Source: Antedon mediterranea (lineage: Eukaryota; Echinodermata; Crinoidea; Comatulida; Antedonidae). From it: a stretch of DNA of 64,000 nt. The translations under genes and the position numbers were made by a program. Shown in pieces: positions 39,301 to 47,571 of the stretch (within the stretch, counting starts at the first letter, position 1; each line of letters opens with the position of its first letter). The stretch is taken from NCBI RefSeq assembly GCF_964355755.1, contig NC_092673.1, positions 29,951,001 through 30,015,000 on the forward strand. Reading direction: 5' to 3'. The notes under the pieces were generated by a model. That model searched no databases. It had not been told where the DNA came from and saw only the letters and a program-made list of their open reading frames with translations.

Positions 39301-42300
39301 TTGACAAAAAAAGTGTGATGTGCCCAAATATGGTAGTGATAAACCCAAATATGTCCATATATTGGCAATACCTACAATGAATAATTCAGGATTTCTGCAT
39401 CTACCTACAGAGGAAACAACTGGTAAAAGTGACTTGACCCGAATGACCTTTTTAGTCCATTCTTAGTGTGCTATGTAAAGTATGCTTTTATTATAAATGC
39501 TTAAAATACCATATTTATGAATATAATTATTTTAAACTGGTGCTTAATCTTAGTAAGATGTCTTTCTTAATTTAGTATTACTATTTAAATTTAAAAACCA
39601 TGATCTTTTCATTCAATTGTATTTAATGAACTATTTAATATACTAATATAAAATAGCTGCATCCAGTGTTTGTGAGAAAAAATTTCTAATTAAATTAATT
39701 ATTTGTATATATTTATAATATTTATTATTTTTAAAATTTATAACAATTTAAAAGTTCTGGCATTTCAATATTAAAGCAAAGTACAGAATATTAATACAAA
39801 AACGAAATTATTTTATAAATCTTGAGTGAAATATATCTACTAATTTAAAAACAGCCAAAATGATATTTTTTTTCATGATTCATTCATTTTATATAACATA
39901 ATATAATAGTGGTAATCATGTAAAAAGTTGATTATGACTAATTTATTTGAGGGTATTTTTAAACATGCTATATATAGATATATAAGTATATAAGGTTGTT
40001 AATAGACCAACATGAAAAAAGAATTCTAAATCTTTACCTTGATATGATATTGGTACTATAATGTGATTCCTGATAAGTGTTTTGGGGAAATATGAGTAAA
40101 TAGCCTAGATACAACTTAAAGTAAATTGCAAATACTATCAAATGAGATATCTTTTTATTTTTGAAAATGAATATAATCTTATCCCATCATTTTCCCCAAA
40201 TGTTGTACCCTGGGACTACAGGTCATATGCAGGAAGTACTATGAATTGTTGATAGTGACCTGTTTGCCATGGCGATTATAGTGACCTGTTTGTCATGGTG
40301 ATAATAGTGACCTGTTTGCCATGGTGATAATAGTGACCTGTTTGCCATGGTGATGATAGTGACCTGTTTGCCATGGTGATAATAGTGACCTGTTTGCCAT
40401 GGTGATAATAGTGACCTGTTTGCCATGGTGATTATAGTGGCCTGTTTGCCGTGGTGATGATAGTAACCTGTTTACCATGGTGTTAGTGATGTGTTTGCCA
40501 TGGTGATGATAGTAACCTGTTTACCATGGTGATAATGATCTGTTTGTCATGGTGATGATAGTAGCCTGTTTACCATGGGGATAGTGACCTCTTTGCCATG
40601 GTGATGATAGTGACCCTTTTGCCATGGTGATGATAGTGACCTGTTTGCCATGGTGATAATAGTGACCTGTTTGCCATGGTGATGATAGTGATCTGTTTGC
40701 TATGGCAATGATAGTGACCTGTTTGCCATGGTGATGATAGCGATCTTTTTGCCATGGTGATGATTTTGACCTGTTTGACATGGTGATGATAGTGACCTGT
40801 TTGCTATGATGATGAAAGTGACCTCATGTTTCTACACTGATAGGTAATATAGCATATTTATTTGTGATCAATTCAATGTAGTTATATCTTATAAGGTCAA
40901 TTATTAAAAATAAGTGTTGTATTTTGGAATTGAATTTGGAATAAAATGCATTTTTTAAATTTGGATTATTTTTGTTCAAGTCACACAATGCAAGAGTTTT
41001 ATTAAAAGTGGTGATGATTGATGCAAAGGATTATTTGACAATCAAGGTGGATACAAGTTGTAAAGCTCTGTCTACACTATCAAACTAGTTTGACAACAAA
41101 CTGTGATGTGCCTAAATATGGTAGTGAAATACCCAAATATGGTAGTGATATGACATATCATGTCCATACATCGGCACATCACATTTGTGTGTGTCTAGAC
41201 AGAGCTTTAAGGTTCCTGCAAACATTTAACAAAAGAGTTAACTTTCAAACGATTTGGAGTTAGCAACTGAAATTTTTTGTGGTTCGTGATCGTAAAAATG
41301 TTTGCCACAGGCCAGATAAAAGATGGATGGTGGCTGTAGTTGGTAATAACAAACACTGAATAGTTTATTTTCAAATGAGTTATTAATAACTTTGGCTTCA
41401 ATTACCCCGGAACAGTGATAATAATGTCAAGGTAATAATAACAGTGCATGATCCAAAAATATTGTTTTGCTTTATATATTTACAATTTGCATACTGTAGT
41501 TATAATACGATTTTGGTTTGAGCTTTAGTTGCTTTTGTAAACTGTATAGATATTATTACATTGTTGAACAAGTTCTATGTTCTTTGCATGTTGATAAATA
41601 TAAAGTTTGTTTATGTTGTTTCATTACAAACAAAATTTAGAAATTATTTATTTTTTAGCATGTAGTGTAATTAGTATAAAAGGGTGTTGTTTGTTGTTGC
41701 TTGTATTTACTGTATTGGTTGCATTTGATCCGTACTAAATTTATCTGCACTGCTTTTGTTCATATTTTATTTTTCCCCTTTCTACATCTATATGTTTTTG
41801 AGAATGTAATTGGTAATTTGTATTAAGTCAAGTCTATATTTGAGCCTGATTCACATTGATTGATTAACAATTGTAAACAAATTGTAAACACAACAGTGGA
41901 TATCGTTTGCTGTGTACAATTCATGCATTTATGAATTAACCTGTTATATGTCTTACACAAATAATTTAACCAATAAGGATTTGACCAATAAGGGTTTGAC
42001 CAATAAGGGTTTGACCAATAAGGGTTTGACCAATAAATACTTCAACACTCTTCAACACTATTTATATTTTTAACTTTTTTTTTTATAAACATTACTTAAT
42101 GGTTTAATCATGTTTTTGTTTACATATTGTTTATTTTCAGAGGACCCTCATTCTCTTCCTTACAGCCGTTTACCGGAATCATATGGTACACAAAATTCAT
42201 TTTAATTTTTGTTTTTCGTCATCGGGGGTGTTTTCATTAAGTCCTTTAAGTTTTGCTTAGTGGTGTTAATTAACCTGCTGAAAAAGGGATAATAACAATA

Positions 42301-44005
42301 ATAATTCATTATCATAATCATGAATTGTTTGTTTATACCTAGCTCAAAATATTCACAAAACATGGACATTGTTTTGAATATCAACTGTGCTATCAACATT
42401 TCACAATAATGCTTTTGTTATTTACATTCATGTTTTGGTACATTTAATACCATATAAGGCATCTCTGTATATTTCTTCTCCTTATATGGTCAATGGTTAT
42501 GGTCTATACTCCTTATATGGTCAATGGTTATAGCTTATACTCCTTATATGATAAATGGTTATAGCTGATACTCCTTATATGACAAATGGTTATGTCTTAT
42601 ACTCCTTATATGGTGAATGGGTATGGCTTATACGCCTTATATGGTCAATGGTTATGGCTTATACTCCTTATATGGTCAATGGTTATGGCTTATACTCCTT
42701 ATATGACAAATGGTTATGGCTTATACTCCTTATATGGTCAATGGTTATGGCTTATACTCCTTATATGGTCAATGGATATGGCTTATACTCCTTATATGGT
42801 GAATGGTAATGGCTTATACTCTTTATATAGTCAATGGTTATGGCCTATACTCCTAATATGGTCAATGGTTATGGCCTATACTCCTAATATAGTCAATGGT
42901 TATGGCTTATACTCCTTATATGGTCAATGGTTATGGCTTATACTCCTTATATGGTCAATGGTTATGGCTTATACTCCTTATATGGTCAATGGTTATGGCT
43001 TATACTCTTTATGTAGTCAATGGTTATGGCCTATACTCCTAATAAGTGTCTGTCTGTCCTCCTTGGTCAGTTGATGTATTTAGTCTTCATCTACCATCGC
43101 AATTTATTAAAATTTGTGATTTATTATTATTTATTAGCATTTAGAAAATAATATTCTTTTTGTTCCTGAAATGATAGTATAATATTTTTGTATGATTATT
43201 AAAATATTCATTTTCATTTCTACTAACCATTTTAACATTTATCATGCTTGCTATATTTTATTTTCTATATATATACTGTGTTATGCATCTGTTAATATCA
43301 TGTATACATTTTCATTTTGTTTTAATCATAACTTGCATGTGTTTTTTTCTTTCTCTCACTATCATTTCATTTACAACTCACATAGACTCGGACGAAGGTG
43401 TTTATTTTCCTGTTGCAAATGGCATGCCAATGAGAAGGCTATTGTATTCTAGGCGTGGTGATAAATTATAAAAGTGTGTCTTTTGTCTTTATACACCGGT
43501 AACATATTTTATGCTTTTTTCTTTTATAAGAGGCAGAACTATTTTTTATTTTATAATACTAATTGAAAATATTTGCATAAACAAAATGTAATTACTGTTA
43601 TCTGTGCACTCTCTATAATATCATTCATTCTCACAATATATTCTGTATACATTAGTAGTCAATTTTTTTGTTTTGTGTTATAAATTTATTTAGTTATATT
43701 TTTGGGTGAAGATAGGATCTTTCCCCATTTTAATTGTTTTAATACATCACCTGACACAACCCTTTTTCTAGTCCAGGTTCAGACTGCGACAAATTGGTTG
43801 AAAAAAATGTTCATAATTTTTTTTTTTTGATAAATTTGTCTGCCACTTTGTTTTATAATCAAGTTTGCTTTTTTTCACAGGTGGCGGACGTCGACCAGTG
43901 AGTGCCATGTATCCTTCCCATGGTGCCCCACCACCCCGACAGCCAAAACCACAACGTTACAGCGATATGTACGAGTATAATTACCAAACATCAGAGTACA
44001 TGTAA
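21365..44005 (+). CDS. PROM1-like: Prominin (CD133 family pentaspan glycoprotein), 25 predicted coding exons
   Basis: Pentaspan protein of plasma-membrane protrusions; family members bind cholesterol. Exons: 21365-21650, 23490-23554, 23797-24002, 25078-25201, 25389-25452, 25830-25925, 26511-26701, 27173-27244, 27358-27498, 28306-28403, 28957-29106, 29562-29685, 29905-30087, 30698-30859, 31328-31399, 31897-31983, 32511-32717, 33429-33518, 33943-34126, 36217-36306, 37657-37722, 39411-39422 (doubtful), 42141-42185, 43386-43457, 43881-44005. All are GT-AG and every phase joins; the sum is 1003 residues (999 without the 12-nt exon). Signal peptide at about 1-36. TM1 118-143, then the diagnostic Cys-rich [16 protein letters not shown]2 171-190; TM3 about 451-474; TM4 about 497-522; second extracellular loop opening with [14 protein letters not shown]5 about 809-832 with [15 protein letters not shown]. 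The cytoplasmic tail is about 170 residues, long for the family (human protein about 865 in total). The loops are acidic, coiled-coil-like helices. The paralogue is not resolved. Confidence 0.93.
22590..22835. mobile_element. Inverted-repeat element in prominin intron 1 (related to 50030-50235)
   Basis: Right half: CCCCGTTTCCACAGGCAG mirrored by TGACTGTGGAAACACGGC. The left part shares CAACGATTTGTTCTTA, TTTGAATGAGATAATTATC and GATTAAACCCCGTTTCCACA with a partial copy at 50030-50235 in MMS19 intron 19. Confidence 0.6.
24088..24338. mobile_element. Palindromic MITE, family A, with internal insertion
   Basis: Both ends are typical (GCTCTATCTACACTATCAAA; GATAGCGTAGACAGAGCTT). About 100 bp of extra AT-rich sequence separates the two halves. 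Lies in prominin intron 3, next to the LINE fragment. Confidence 0.8.
24351..24566 (+). pseudogene. LINE ORF2 C-terminal fragment in prominin intron 3
   Basis: A 71-codon open stretch with no start codon reads [20 protein letters not shown] then [20 protein letters not shown] and a short Leu/Lys-rich end before a stop at 24564. The pattern P-x-R-T-x-x-G-x-x-x-x-x-x-x-G-x-x-L-x-N-x-L-P, followed by SLxxFKxxLKxxLL, is the usual C-terminus of CR1/L2-type non-LTR retrotransposon polyproteins. Only the last part of the element remains, as expected from 5' truncation during insertion. Confidence 0.7.
25490..25650. repeat. Interspersed repeat in prominin intron 5
   Basis: Shares TAATGACTATTTTTATTTTT and flanking blocks with 20196-20381. 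Ends in a run of CCACC units and GCTGGATCCACCCCTGG. An ORF that reads through from here into prominin exon 6 is an artefact of the open exon. Confidence 0.45.
26020..26082. repeat. 28-bp direct duplication in prominin intron 6
   Basis: Two adjacent copies of a unit containing AGAAAAGCTGATATATACTC and TCAATACC, followed by a partial third. Confidence 0.75.
26267..26376. mobile_element. Palindromic MITE, family A (diverged)
   Basis: GAAGCTATGTCTACACC at the left, ATATGGACACGATGATGTCA in the centre and GTGTAGTGTAGATAAAACTT at the right; more diverged than other copies. Prominin intron 6. Confidence 0.6.
29265..29420. mobile_element. Family B MITE remnant in prominin intron 11
   Basis: CACACGCAACACAAGGACGT and TTGCTTGTGATTGGTTAACT are typical family B blocks. 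The terminal repeats are not clear, so this is a partial copy. Confidence 0.5.
30200..30313. mobile_element. Palindromic MITE, family A
   Basis: ATCAAACTATGTGTGACAAA at the left, ATATATGGACATGATGATAT in the centre, and CACTACCATATTTGGGCAC then GCAGAGCTTTA at the right. Prominin intron 13; the left terminus is degraded. Confidence 0.65.
31505..31625 (+). repeat. Interspersed repeat, second copy at 8110-8215
   Basis: Direct-orientation copy of the sequence found on the minus strand at 8110-8215 (GTTTGCGGTACAC, TTAGTTCTGAAAAGAACTG, TTTCGATCAATAT). Prominin intron 15. Confidence 0.55.
33055..33214. mobile_element. Palindromic MITE, family B
   Basis: Ends AGCTTGGTTCCTACAAGGAC and GTCTCTAGTGGGAACTAAGCT. 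Inner palindrome ACCAATCACAAGCAATGAAT / GCTTTTCATTGGTCAACTTG. Prominin intron 17. Confidence 0.75.
34197..34356. mobile_element. Palindromic MITE, family B
   Basis: CCCACGCAACACAAGGTCG at the left; mirrored CATCCTTGCGTTGAG and AGCGGGAACCAAGCT-TTA at the right. Inner palindrome TTGACCAATGACAAGCGA / TCGCTTGTCATTGGTCAA. Prominin intron 19. Confidence 0.8.
34626..34741. mobile_element. Palindromic MITE, family A
   Basis: CTTA-AGCTC at the left with part of the arm deleted, GTGATGTGCCCAAATATGGT and ATGTCCATATATGGGCAC in the centre, AGTGTAGACCAAGCT-TTA at the right. Prominin intron 19. Confidence 0.75.
34902..34927 (+). other. Candidate alternative last exon of prominin
   Basis: After exon 19 (phase 1), an acceptor in CATTCCATCCAG is followed in phase by VPLTHPRY and TAA. 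This would end the protein 8 residues after the constant tail segment, close to the short C-terminus of vertebrate prominins. A GTGAAT follows directly, so it might also be spliced out. Only transcript data can decide. Confidence 0.3.
35219..35361. mobile_element. Palindromic MITE, family A (well preserved)
   Basis: AGCTCTGTCTACACTATCAA and AACTAGTTTGTCAAAAAAG at the left, ATGTCCGTATATGGGCATAT in the centre, AATTTGATAGTGTAGACAGA at the right. Prominin intron 19. Confidence 0.85.
35916..35988. repeat. Short tandem repeat, about 21 bp, 3 copies
   Basis: Units of the form ccccactccgaccttgttga; the third is shortened. Prominin intron 19. Confidence 0.75.
36473..36631. mobile_element. Palindromic MITE, family A, with internal duplication
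   Basis: GGCTCTGTCTACACATGGAG, then a second CTCCACTATCAAACTTTATG, the central GTGATGCGCCCATATATGAT, and a degraded right end. Prominin intron 20. Confidence 0.7.
37484..37529. mobile_element. Family A MITE, right half only
   Basis: ACATCACATTTTTTTTGCCA then AAAGTTTGATAGTGTAGACA and GAGCT-TTA. The left half is absent. Prominin intron 20. Confidence 0.7.
37821..38199. repeat. 42-bp minisatellite in prominin intron 21, 9 copies
   Basis: Units contain tatcacaagactccttaag, then ttgagctaaaatttgctcaa. Each unit carries the short inverted pair TTGAG / CTCAA, so each transcribed unit could form a small hairpin. Begins about 100 bp downstream of exon 21. Confidence 0.95.
38950..38976 (+). promoter_or_regulatory. 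Candidate recursive splice site in prominin intron 21
   Basis: A pyrimidine tract of nine T residues runs into GTAG directly followed by GTAAGT (junction 38967/38968). An acceptor abutting a full consensus donor, with no exon between, is the form of a recursive (ratcheting) splice site. It lies 1.2 kb into the 4.4-kb intron. Confidence 0.35.
39279..39368. mobile_element. Family A MITE, left half
   Basis: ATCTACACTATCAAACTAGT, TTGACAAAAAAAGTGTGATG and GCCCAAATATGGTAGTGATA; ends after the ATATGTCCATATATTGGCA centre. Lies 42 bp before the candidate microexon at 39411. Confidence 0.7.
39411..39422 (+). other. Candidate 12-nt microexon of prominin
   Basis: CTACCTACAG / AGGAAACAACTG / GTAAAA. It is phase 1 on both sides, like every exon around it, and would insert four residues (EETT, or EETTG counting the shared codon). 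Length and phase fit, but a 12-nt match with these splice signals can arise by chance. Confidence 0.35.
40248..40822. repeat. 26-bp minisatellite in prominin intron 22, about 22 copies
   Basis: Units of gtgacctgtttgccatggtg plus gatgata or gataata, with indel variants in the middle third. Minus-strand ORFs of up to 86 codons across it are repeat artefacts: each unit includes CATGG (an ATG on the minus strand) and lacks stops. Confidence 0.95.
41063..41209. mobile_element. Palindromic MITE, family A
   Basis: AGCTCTGTCTACACTATCAA at the left, CCTAAATATGGTAGTG and ATGTCCATACATCGGCACAT in the centre, and a shortened right arm ending TCTAGACAGAGCT-TTA. Prominin intron 22. Confidence 0.8.
41966..42036. 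repeat. 15-bp tandem repeat, about 5 copies
   Basis: Units of gaccaataagggttt ending about 105 bp before prominin exon 23 (42141). Confidence 0.85.
42455..43048. repeat. 31-bp minisatellite in prominin intron 23, about 19 copies
   Basis: Units contain ctccttatatggtcaatggt and tatggcttata. A unit of 31 bp shifts frame by one each time, and no frame contains a stop, so a 162-codon plus-strand ORF runs through it. That ORF is repeat-driven and has no splice phase matching prominin. Confidence 0.95.
43386..43471 (+). other. Prominin exon 24 with read-through stop (alternative C-terminus)
   Basis: If the donor at 43458 (CGTG/GTGATA) is used, the exon is 43386-43457 and joins the last exon in phase. 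If it is skipped, the frame continues for four codons (GDKL) to TAA at 43469-43471, giving a shorter protein ending RRGDKL. The donor is weak apart from GT, so both forms are plausible. Confidence 0.45.
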
Positions 44006-44024
44006 AACATAAAGAAATTATGTT

Positions 44025-44165
44025 AAAGCTTTGTTTCCACTTGAACGTAATGACATAGGCCTAACACAGACGACCGTTCAGATCATACATAGTGTTGTGA
44101 TTGGTCAAATTACTTACGGTGCGCTTAGATGGTTGTGTTTCGTCCAAGTCTGAACAAGGCTTTAA
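44025..44165. mobile_element. Family B MITE remnant in the prominin 3' UTR
   Basis: AAAGCTTTGTTTCCACTTGA at the left and CGTCCAAGTCTGAACAAGGCT-TTA at the right, with the inner GTGATTGGTCAAATTACTTA block shared with 34197-34356. It starts about 20 bp after the stop codon. Confidence 0.6.
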
Positions 44166-44453
44166 CCATTCAACTCTGCTGCTGTATCATAGAGTAGAGT
44201 ACTATCGATGCCTAGCTATTGACAAACAACTATATTTGATTGAAGTATTGAGCTGTTTTAAGTACATTTATTTACAGTCTAGATCAATACACTATCCAAA
44301 GCACAAAGGACAATTTACACGACGAATGGTAACGATAAGAAGAAAACTGGGTAGCTTGTTCATGTTGAATCTACCCTGAGGATTAATTGCCCGTCCGCTC
44401 TGTAAATGTTCATAAAGAATAACATAGCTTTCTATATTTTTATTACTGTTACC

Positions 44454-44803
44454 GCTCGTCTGTGTAAATTGGCCTTAAACACAATACATACATCAATGAT
44501 ATAGCTCGTCTGTGTAAATTGGCCTTAAACACAATACATACATCAATGATATAGCTCGTCTGTGTAAATTGGCCTTAAACACAATACATACATCAATGAT
44601 ATAGCTCGTCTGTGTAAATTGGCCTTAAACACAATACATACATCAATGATATAGCTCGTCTGTGTAAATTGGCCTTAAACACAATACATACATCAATGAT
44701 ATAGCTCGTCTGTGTAAATTGGCCTTAAACACAATACATACATCAATGATATAGCTCGTCTGTGTAAATTGGCCTTAAACACAATACATACATCAATGAT
44801 ATA
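44454..44803. repeat. 50-bp minisatellite, 7 near-perfect copies
   Basis: Seven consecutive units with no difference that I can see. Each contains gctcgtctgtgtaaattggc, cttaaacacaatacatacat and caatgatata. The array is exactly 350 bp. Near-identity suggests recent expansion or gene conversion. It would be transcribed in the prominin 3' UTR. Confidence 0.95.
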
Positions 44804-45090
44804 AAAGATTGTCTTAGTTTTACTTTGTATTAATGTATTCATCATTATTTTTATAGAAGAGAATTTAAGAGAGCAAACTCAACGTTTGTGAAAAATTCTC
44901 TTTTATAATATTAGGATCCAAATGAAATTAATTATTTTTAAAGTCCATATATGTAAATATTAATTAATGATGCAATGATTTTTACCAATGTTTACGCTTG
45001 TAAGTTGATAATTTGTGTGAATAACGATTATTCTTGATTTTAAATAGTTTTTATCCAATCAATGGATCAATGAATGGATAAATAAGCATC

Positions 45091-45096
45091 AATAAA
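45091..45096 (+). terminator. Polyadenylation signal candidate for prominin
   Basis: AATAAA followed by a T-rich stretch (GTTTTTTGTTTTATG), 1.09 kb after the stop codon. Confidence 0.5.
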
Positions 45097-45280
45097 GTTT
45101 TTTGTTTTATGTAGATATTTTACCAGGGGTGTGCTAGACACCGTTTTGAGTTTTAAACATGATTTACTAGTAGATTAACTGTTGTACACATTATGTATGT
45201 ATTCTAGTGCAATGGGTTTCATAGTGTAATTAGACAAATTAACATGAAACTCAAAACTTTATTTATTGCCATGACAACAC

Positions 45281-45365
45281 AGCTCTGTCTACACTATCAA
45301 ACTTTAGTGTGATGTACCCCATATTTGGTAGTGATATGATCATGTCCATATATGGACACATCATA
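45281..45365. mobile_element. Family A MITE, left part
   Basis: AGCTCTGTCTACACTATCAA followed by TTTAGTGTGATGTACCCC and ATGTCCATATATGGACAC; the right arm is missing. Confidence 0.7.
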
Positions 45366-45879
45366 AAGGGGATGTGGCTTGATCTCAATGCAAATAAAAT
45401 AAGTAAAACCTAAATAAAAACTATAAATAAAACAACCAGAATGAAAGTGTCAACCTTGTGGAAAACACCATTCTTCCTTCATCAAGCCCATTTTACAGGA
45501 TATATTAATATTTGACAAAAAATACCATAGCAACAATAAATGTATTTTGATTACGAATGAAAAACCTGGAGTGCAAATTATTTTGAGTCATTTAAATTTT
45601 CAAATTAAACCTATGTTTTCTCATTATTACTGTAGTCAAATAATAGAAGTACGGCCCAGAAACACAACTTTTCTTTCATAATTTGAATTTGGAAACACAG
45701 TAACACACAATTTTAATTTATCAATATACGAAATCTGTACCGTTTTTTGTTTTTTCTTTGCAAAAACACTATCATTAAATAAATACGGATTTGTATTAAT
45801 TACAATTTAATGAATCCTTATCCTCAATATCTTCTGAACCGAGCGCTACGTTACTATATTATTATCTCTCTGTTATGTT

Positions 45880-46108
45880 GTTGAGTAGCTCGCCCTCTAC
45901 TGTCTGTCGGTTTTCTGAATATTCAACCAATCAGAAAGCGTTTAGCAGAATTGTGTTTCAGGCAATCGACAGTACGTGGACGAACTTTGAATGGGTTCTT
46001 TTAAAGAAGGTTGTTGTGGAATAATACTATAGTAGGATGTGAATTGACTACAGAAATCATAAAGATCATTTACAGGCAGTCGGTAATACCAAACTTGAAG
46101 AAGAAGGT
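45880..46108 (+). promoter_or_regulatory. Possible promoter and untranslated exon of an unidentified transcript
   Basis: A CCAAT box in a good context (AACCAATCAG, near 45927) precedes about 150 bp of sequence ending AAGAAG/GTATGT near 46107, with a TAGGCCTA-rich patch just downstream (46200-46290). No coding exon on the plus strand can be linked to it before 60196. Confidence 0.25.
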
Positions 46109-46489
46109 ATGTTTATAAACCTAGACCTATGTCAAATAATGTTCTGTGAATAAGGGGGGACTTGGCGGCTTACATCTGGAATGCATGGTGCCAATTACAA
46201 TGTAGGCCTAGCCTACGTTCAACGCTCACTAAATGTCTGGCCGGCCTAACTGTTTAAAATGTTAAAACATGTATAGGCCTAGGCAGACTTGGGCGATGTG
46301 GCTTTCGACTGAGGAGGCCTACACCCACTGGGTTCGAAATTTTATGTTTTCCATTAAAACGGTATGTTTCCGAACATAAACGTTTGCCCAAATTGGTTCC
46401 GAACCGGTCTGGTAAAAGCACCTAATTTATAATCGTCTTTGTATGAAATGAATACAACAGAATTGTAAAAGAAACTTGAAATATTAATA

Positions 46490-46905
46490 AGTTTTCCATT
46501 GGTAACTTCCGTACTGAAAATACTACACAAGTTAGAAATCTTGGTGTAATTCTGGATTCTAATATGACAATGACGGCTCATATTTCTAAAATTACGTCTG
46601 CATCGTCATATCATTTAAGAAATATTCGAGGCATTATAAAATACTTAAATCGTGCAGCTGCTAAGCAACTTGTACATGCATTTTTTAGTTCGCGTCTCGA
46701 TATGTGTAACTCCTTGTTATTTGGTCTCAAAAAACAAAAACAACTGCATAGGCTTCAGCTCATACAAAATGCGGCTGCATGAGTTGTAACTAACCCAAAT
46801 TTTCGCATATTACTGATAATACAGGCACCTTAAAAGAGTTACACTGGCTGCCTATTAAACATAGAATTATTTTAAAAATATTGTTAATTGCGTCCAAGTG
46901 AGAAC
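46490..46905 (+). pseudogene. LINE reverse transcriptase fragment (CR1/L2-like)
   Basis: One frame reads TENTTQVRNLGVILDSNMTM, then HISKITSASSYHLRNIRGII, LVHAFFSSRLDMCNSLLFGL and LHRLQLIQNAAA. It then has an in-frame TGA where the family has Arg, followed by VVTNPNF and, after a frame change, LKELHWLPIKHRI. NLGV-D, HAF-SRLDYCNSLL-G and LQ-QNAA-R-V are the conserved thumb and connection motifs of this retrotransposon group. The catalytic palm domain is not present. Decayed. Confidence 0.85.
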
Positions 46906-46910
46906 CAAGA

Positions 46911-47360
46911 TCTGTCTACACTATCAAACTACAGTAGTTTGACAAAAAAGTGTGATGTGCCCAAATATGGTAGTGATATGACATCATCAGAGCCGTAGCC
47001 AGCGTGGTGCAGACGACCGGGGTGGGTGATGACATTTTCAATTTTCATCACCCACCCAATTTCCCTGCACAGATCGTCATATTTGATAAAAATACCATAA
47101 ATCTTCTAATTGTAACCCTGGGTTATTATTATAGATTGACTTATAAAGTGGGTTACTATTAGAAGGGGGGTTACTATTAAAGTGTGGGTTACTATTAGAG
47201 TGGGTTACTATTTTTTATTTATCAAGATTTACGGTAACAATATTTAAAGCATCTTTGCCTTGTCTGTTTTTAACCTCTGCGGCCTTGATCATCATGTCCA
47301 TATACTGTATGGGCACACTATACTGTATCACAAACTATGTTGATAGTGTAGACAGAGCTT
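46911..47360. mobile_element. Family A MITE interrupted by a 299-bp insertion
   Basis: The two halves (46911-46988 and 47288-47360) form a normal family A element. The insertion 46989-47287 is flanked by ATCATC on both sides (46983-46988 and 47288-47293), while uninterrupted copies have a single ATCATC, so this is a 6-bp target duplication. The insert begins AGAGCCGTAGCCAGCG and has an internal inverted repeat (GGGTGGGTGATGA / TCATCACCCACCC) and repeated GTGGGTTACTATTA words. Confidence 0.85.
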
Positions 47361-47475
47361 AAGTCATGAGGAACATCAGGCTTAATCCATTGTGCTAACT
47401 AATCAAATTTCCGAAAATAGATTCAACAGGACTTTAGAATGTTCCAAATGATTGATTCAACCCCCTATTAAGCTA

Positions 47476-47571
47476 CGGGGCGCCGTTCGGGATATTACTA
47501 TTTTTGTCGATATAATAAAATTAAGTTTGTATTATGTCGACAAAATGAGTAATGCCCCGAACGGCACCCCG
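47476..47571. mobile_element. 96-bp palindromic MITE with 10-bp target duplication
   Basis: The ends CGGGGCGCCGTTCGGG and CCCGAACGGCACCCCG are inverted copies (one mismatch). The arms continue almost to the centre (TTTTTGTCGATATAATA / TATTATGTCGACAAAA). TATTAAGCTA stands directly outside both ends (47466-47475 and 47572-47581). No coding capacity. Confidence 0.85.

Larger units (their letters stand above)
44006..45110 (+). other. Likely prominin 3' UTR
   Basis: Non-coding sequence from the stop codon to just past the first clear AATAAA on this strand (45091-45096). It contains a family B MITE directly after the stop and the 50-bp minisatellite. An ORF at 44101-44379 inside it has no motif. 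Confidence 0.55.

Noticed and set aside
40223-40781. Four minus-strand ORFs of 61-86 codons rich in His/Tyr/Ser
   Set aside because: They are translations of the 26-bp minisatellite.
42555-43074. 162-codon Tyr/Leu/Trp-rich ORF resembling a membrane protein
   Set aside because: Wholly inside the 31-bp minisatellite in prominin intron 23; frame cycling with no stops explains it.
46564-46782. 72-codon ORF as a host gene
   Set aside because: Its residues match the C-terminal motifs of non-LTR retrotransposon reverse transcriptase; annotated as a LINE remnant.
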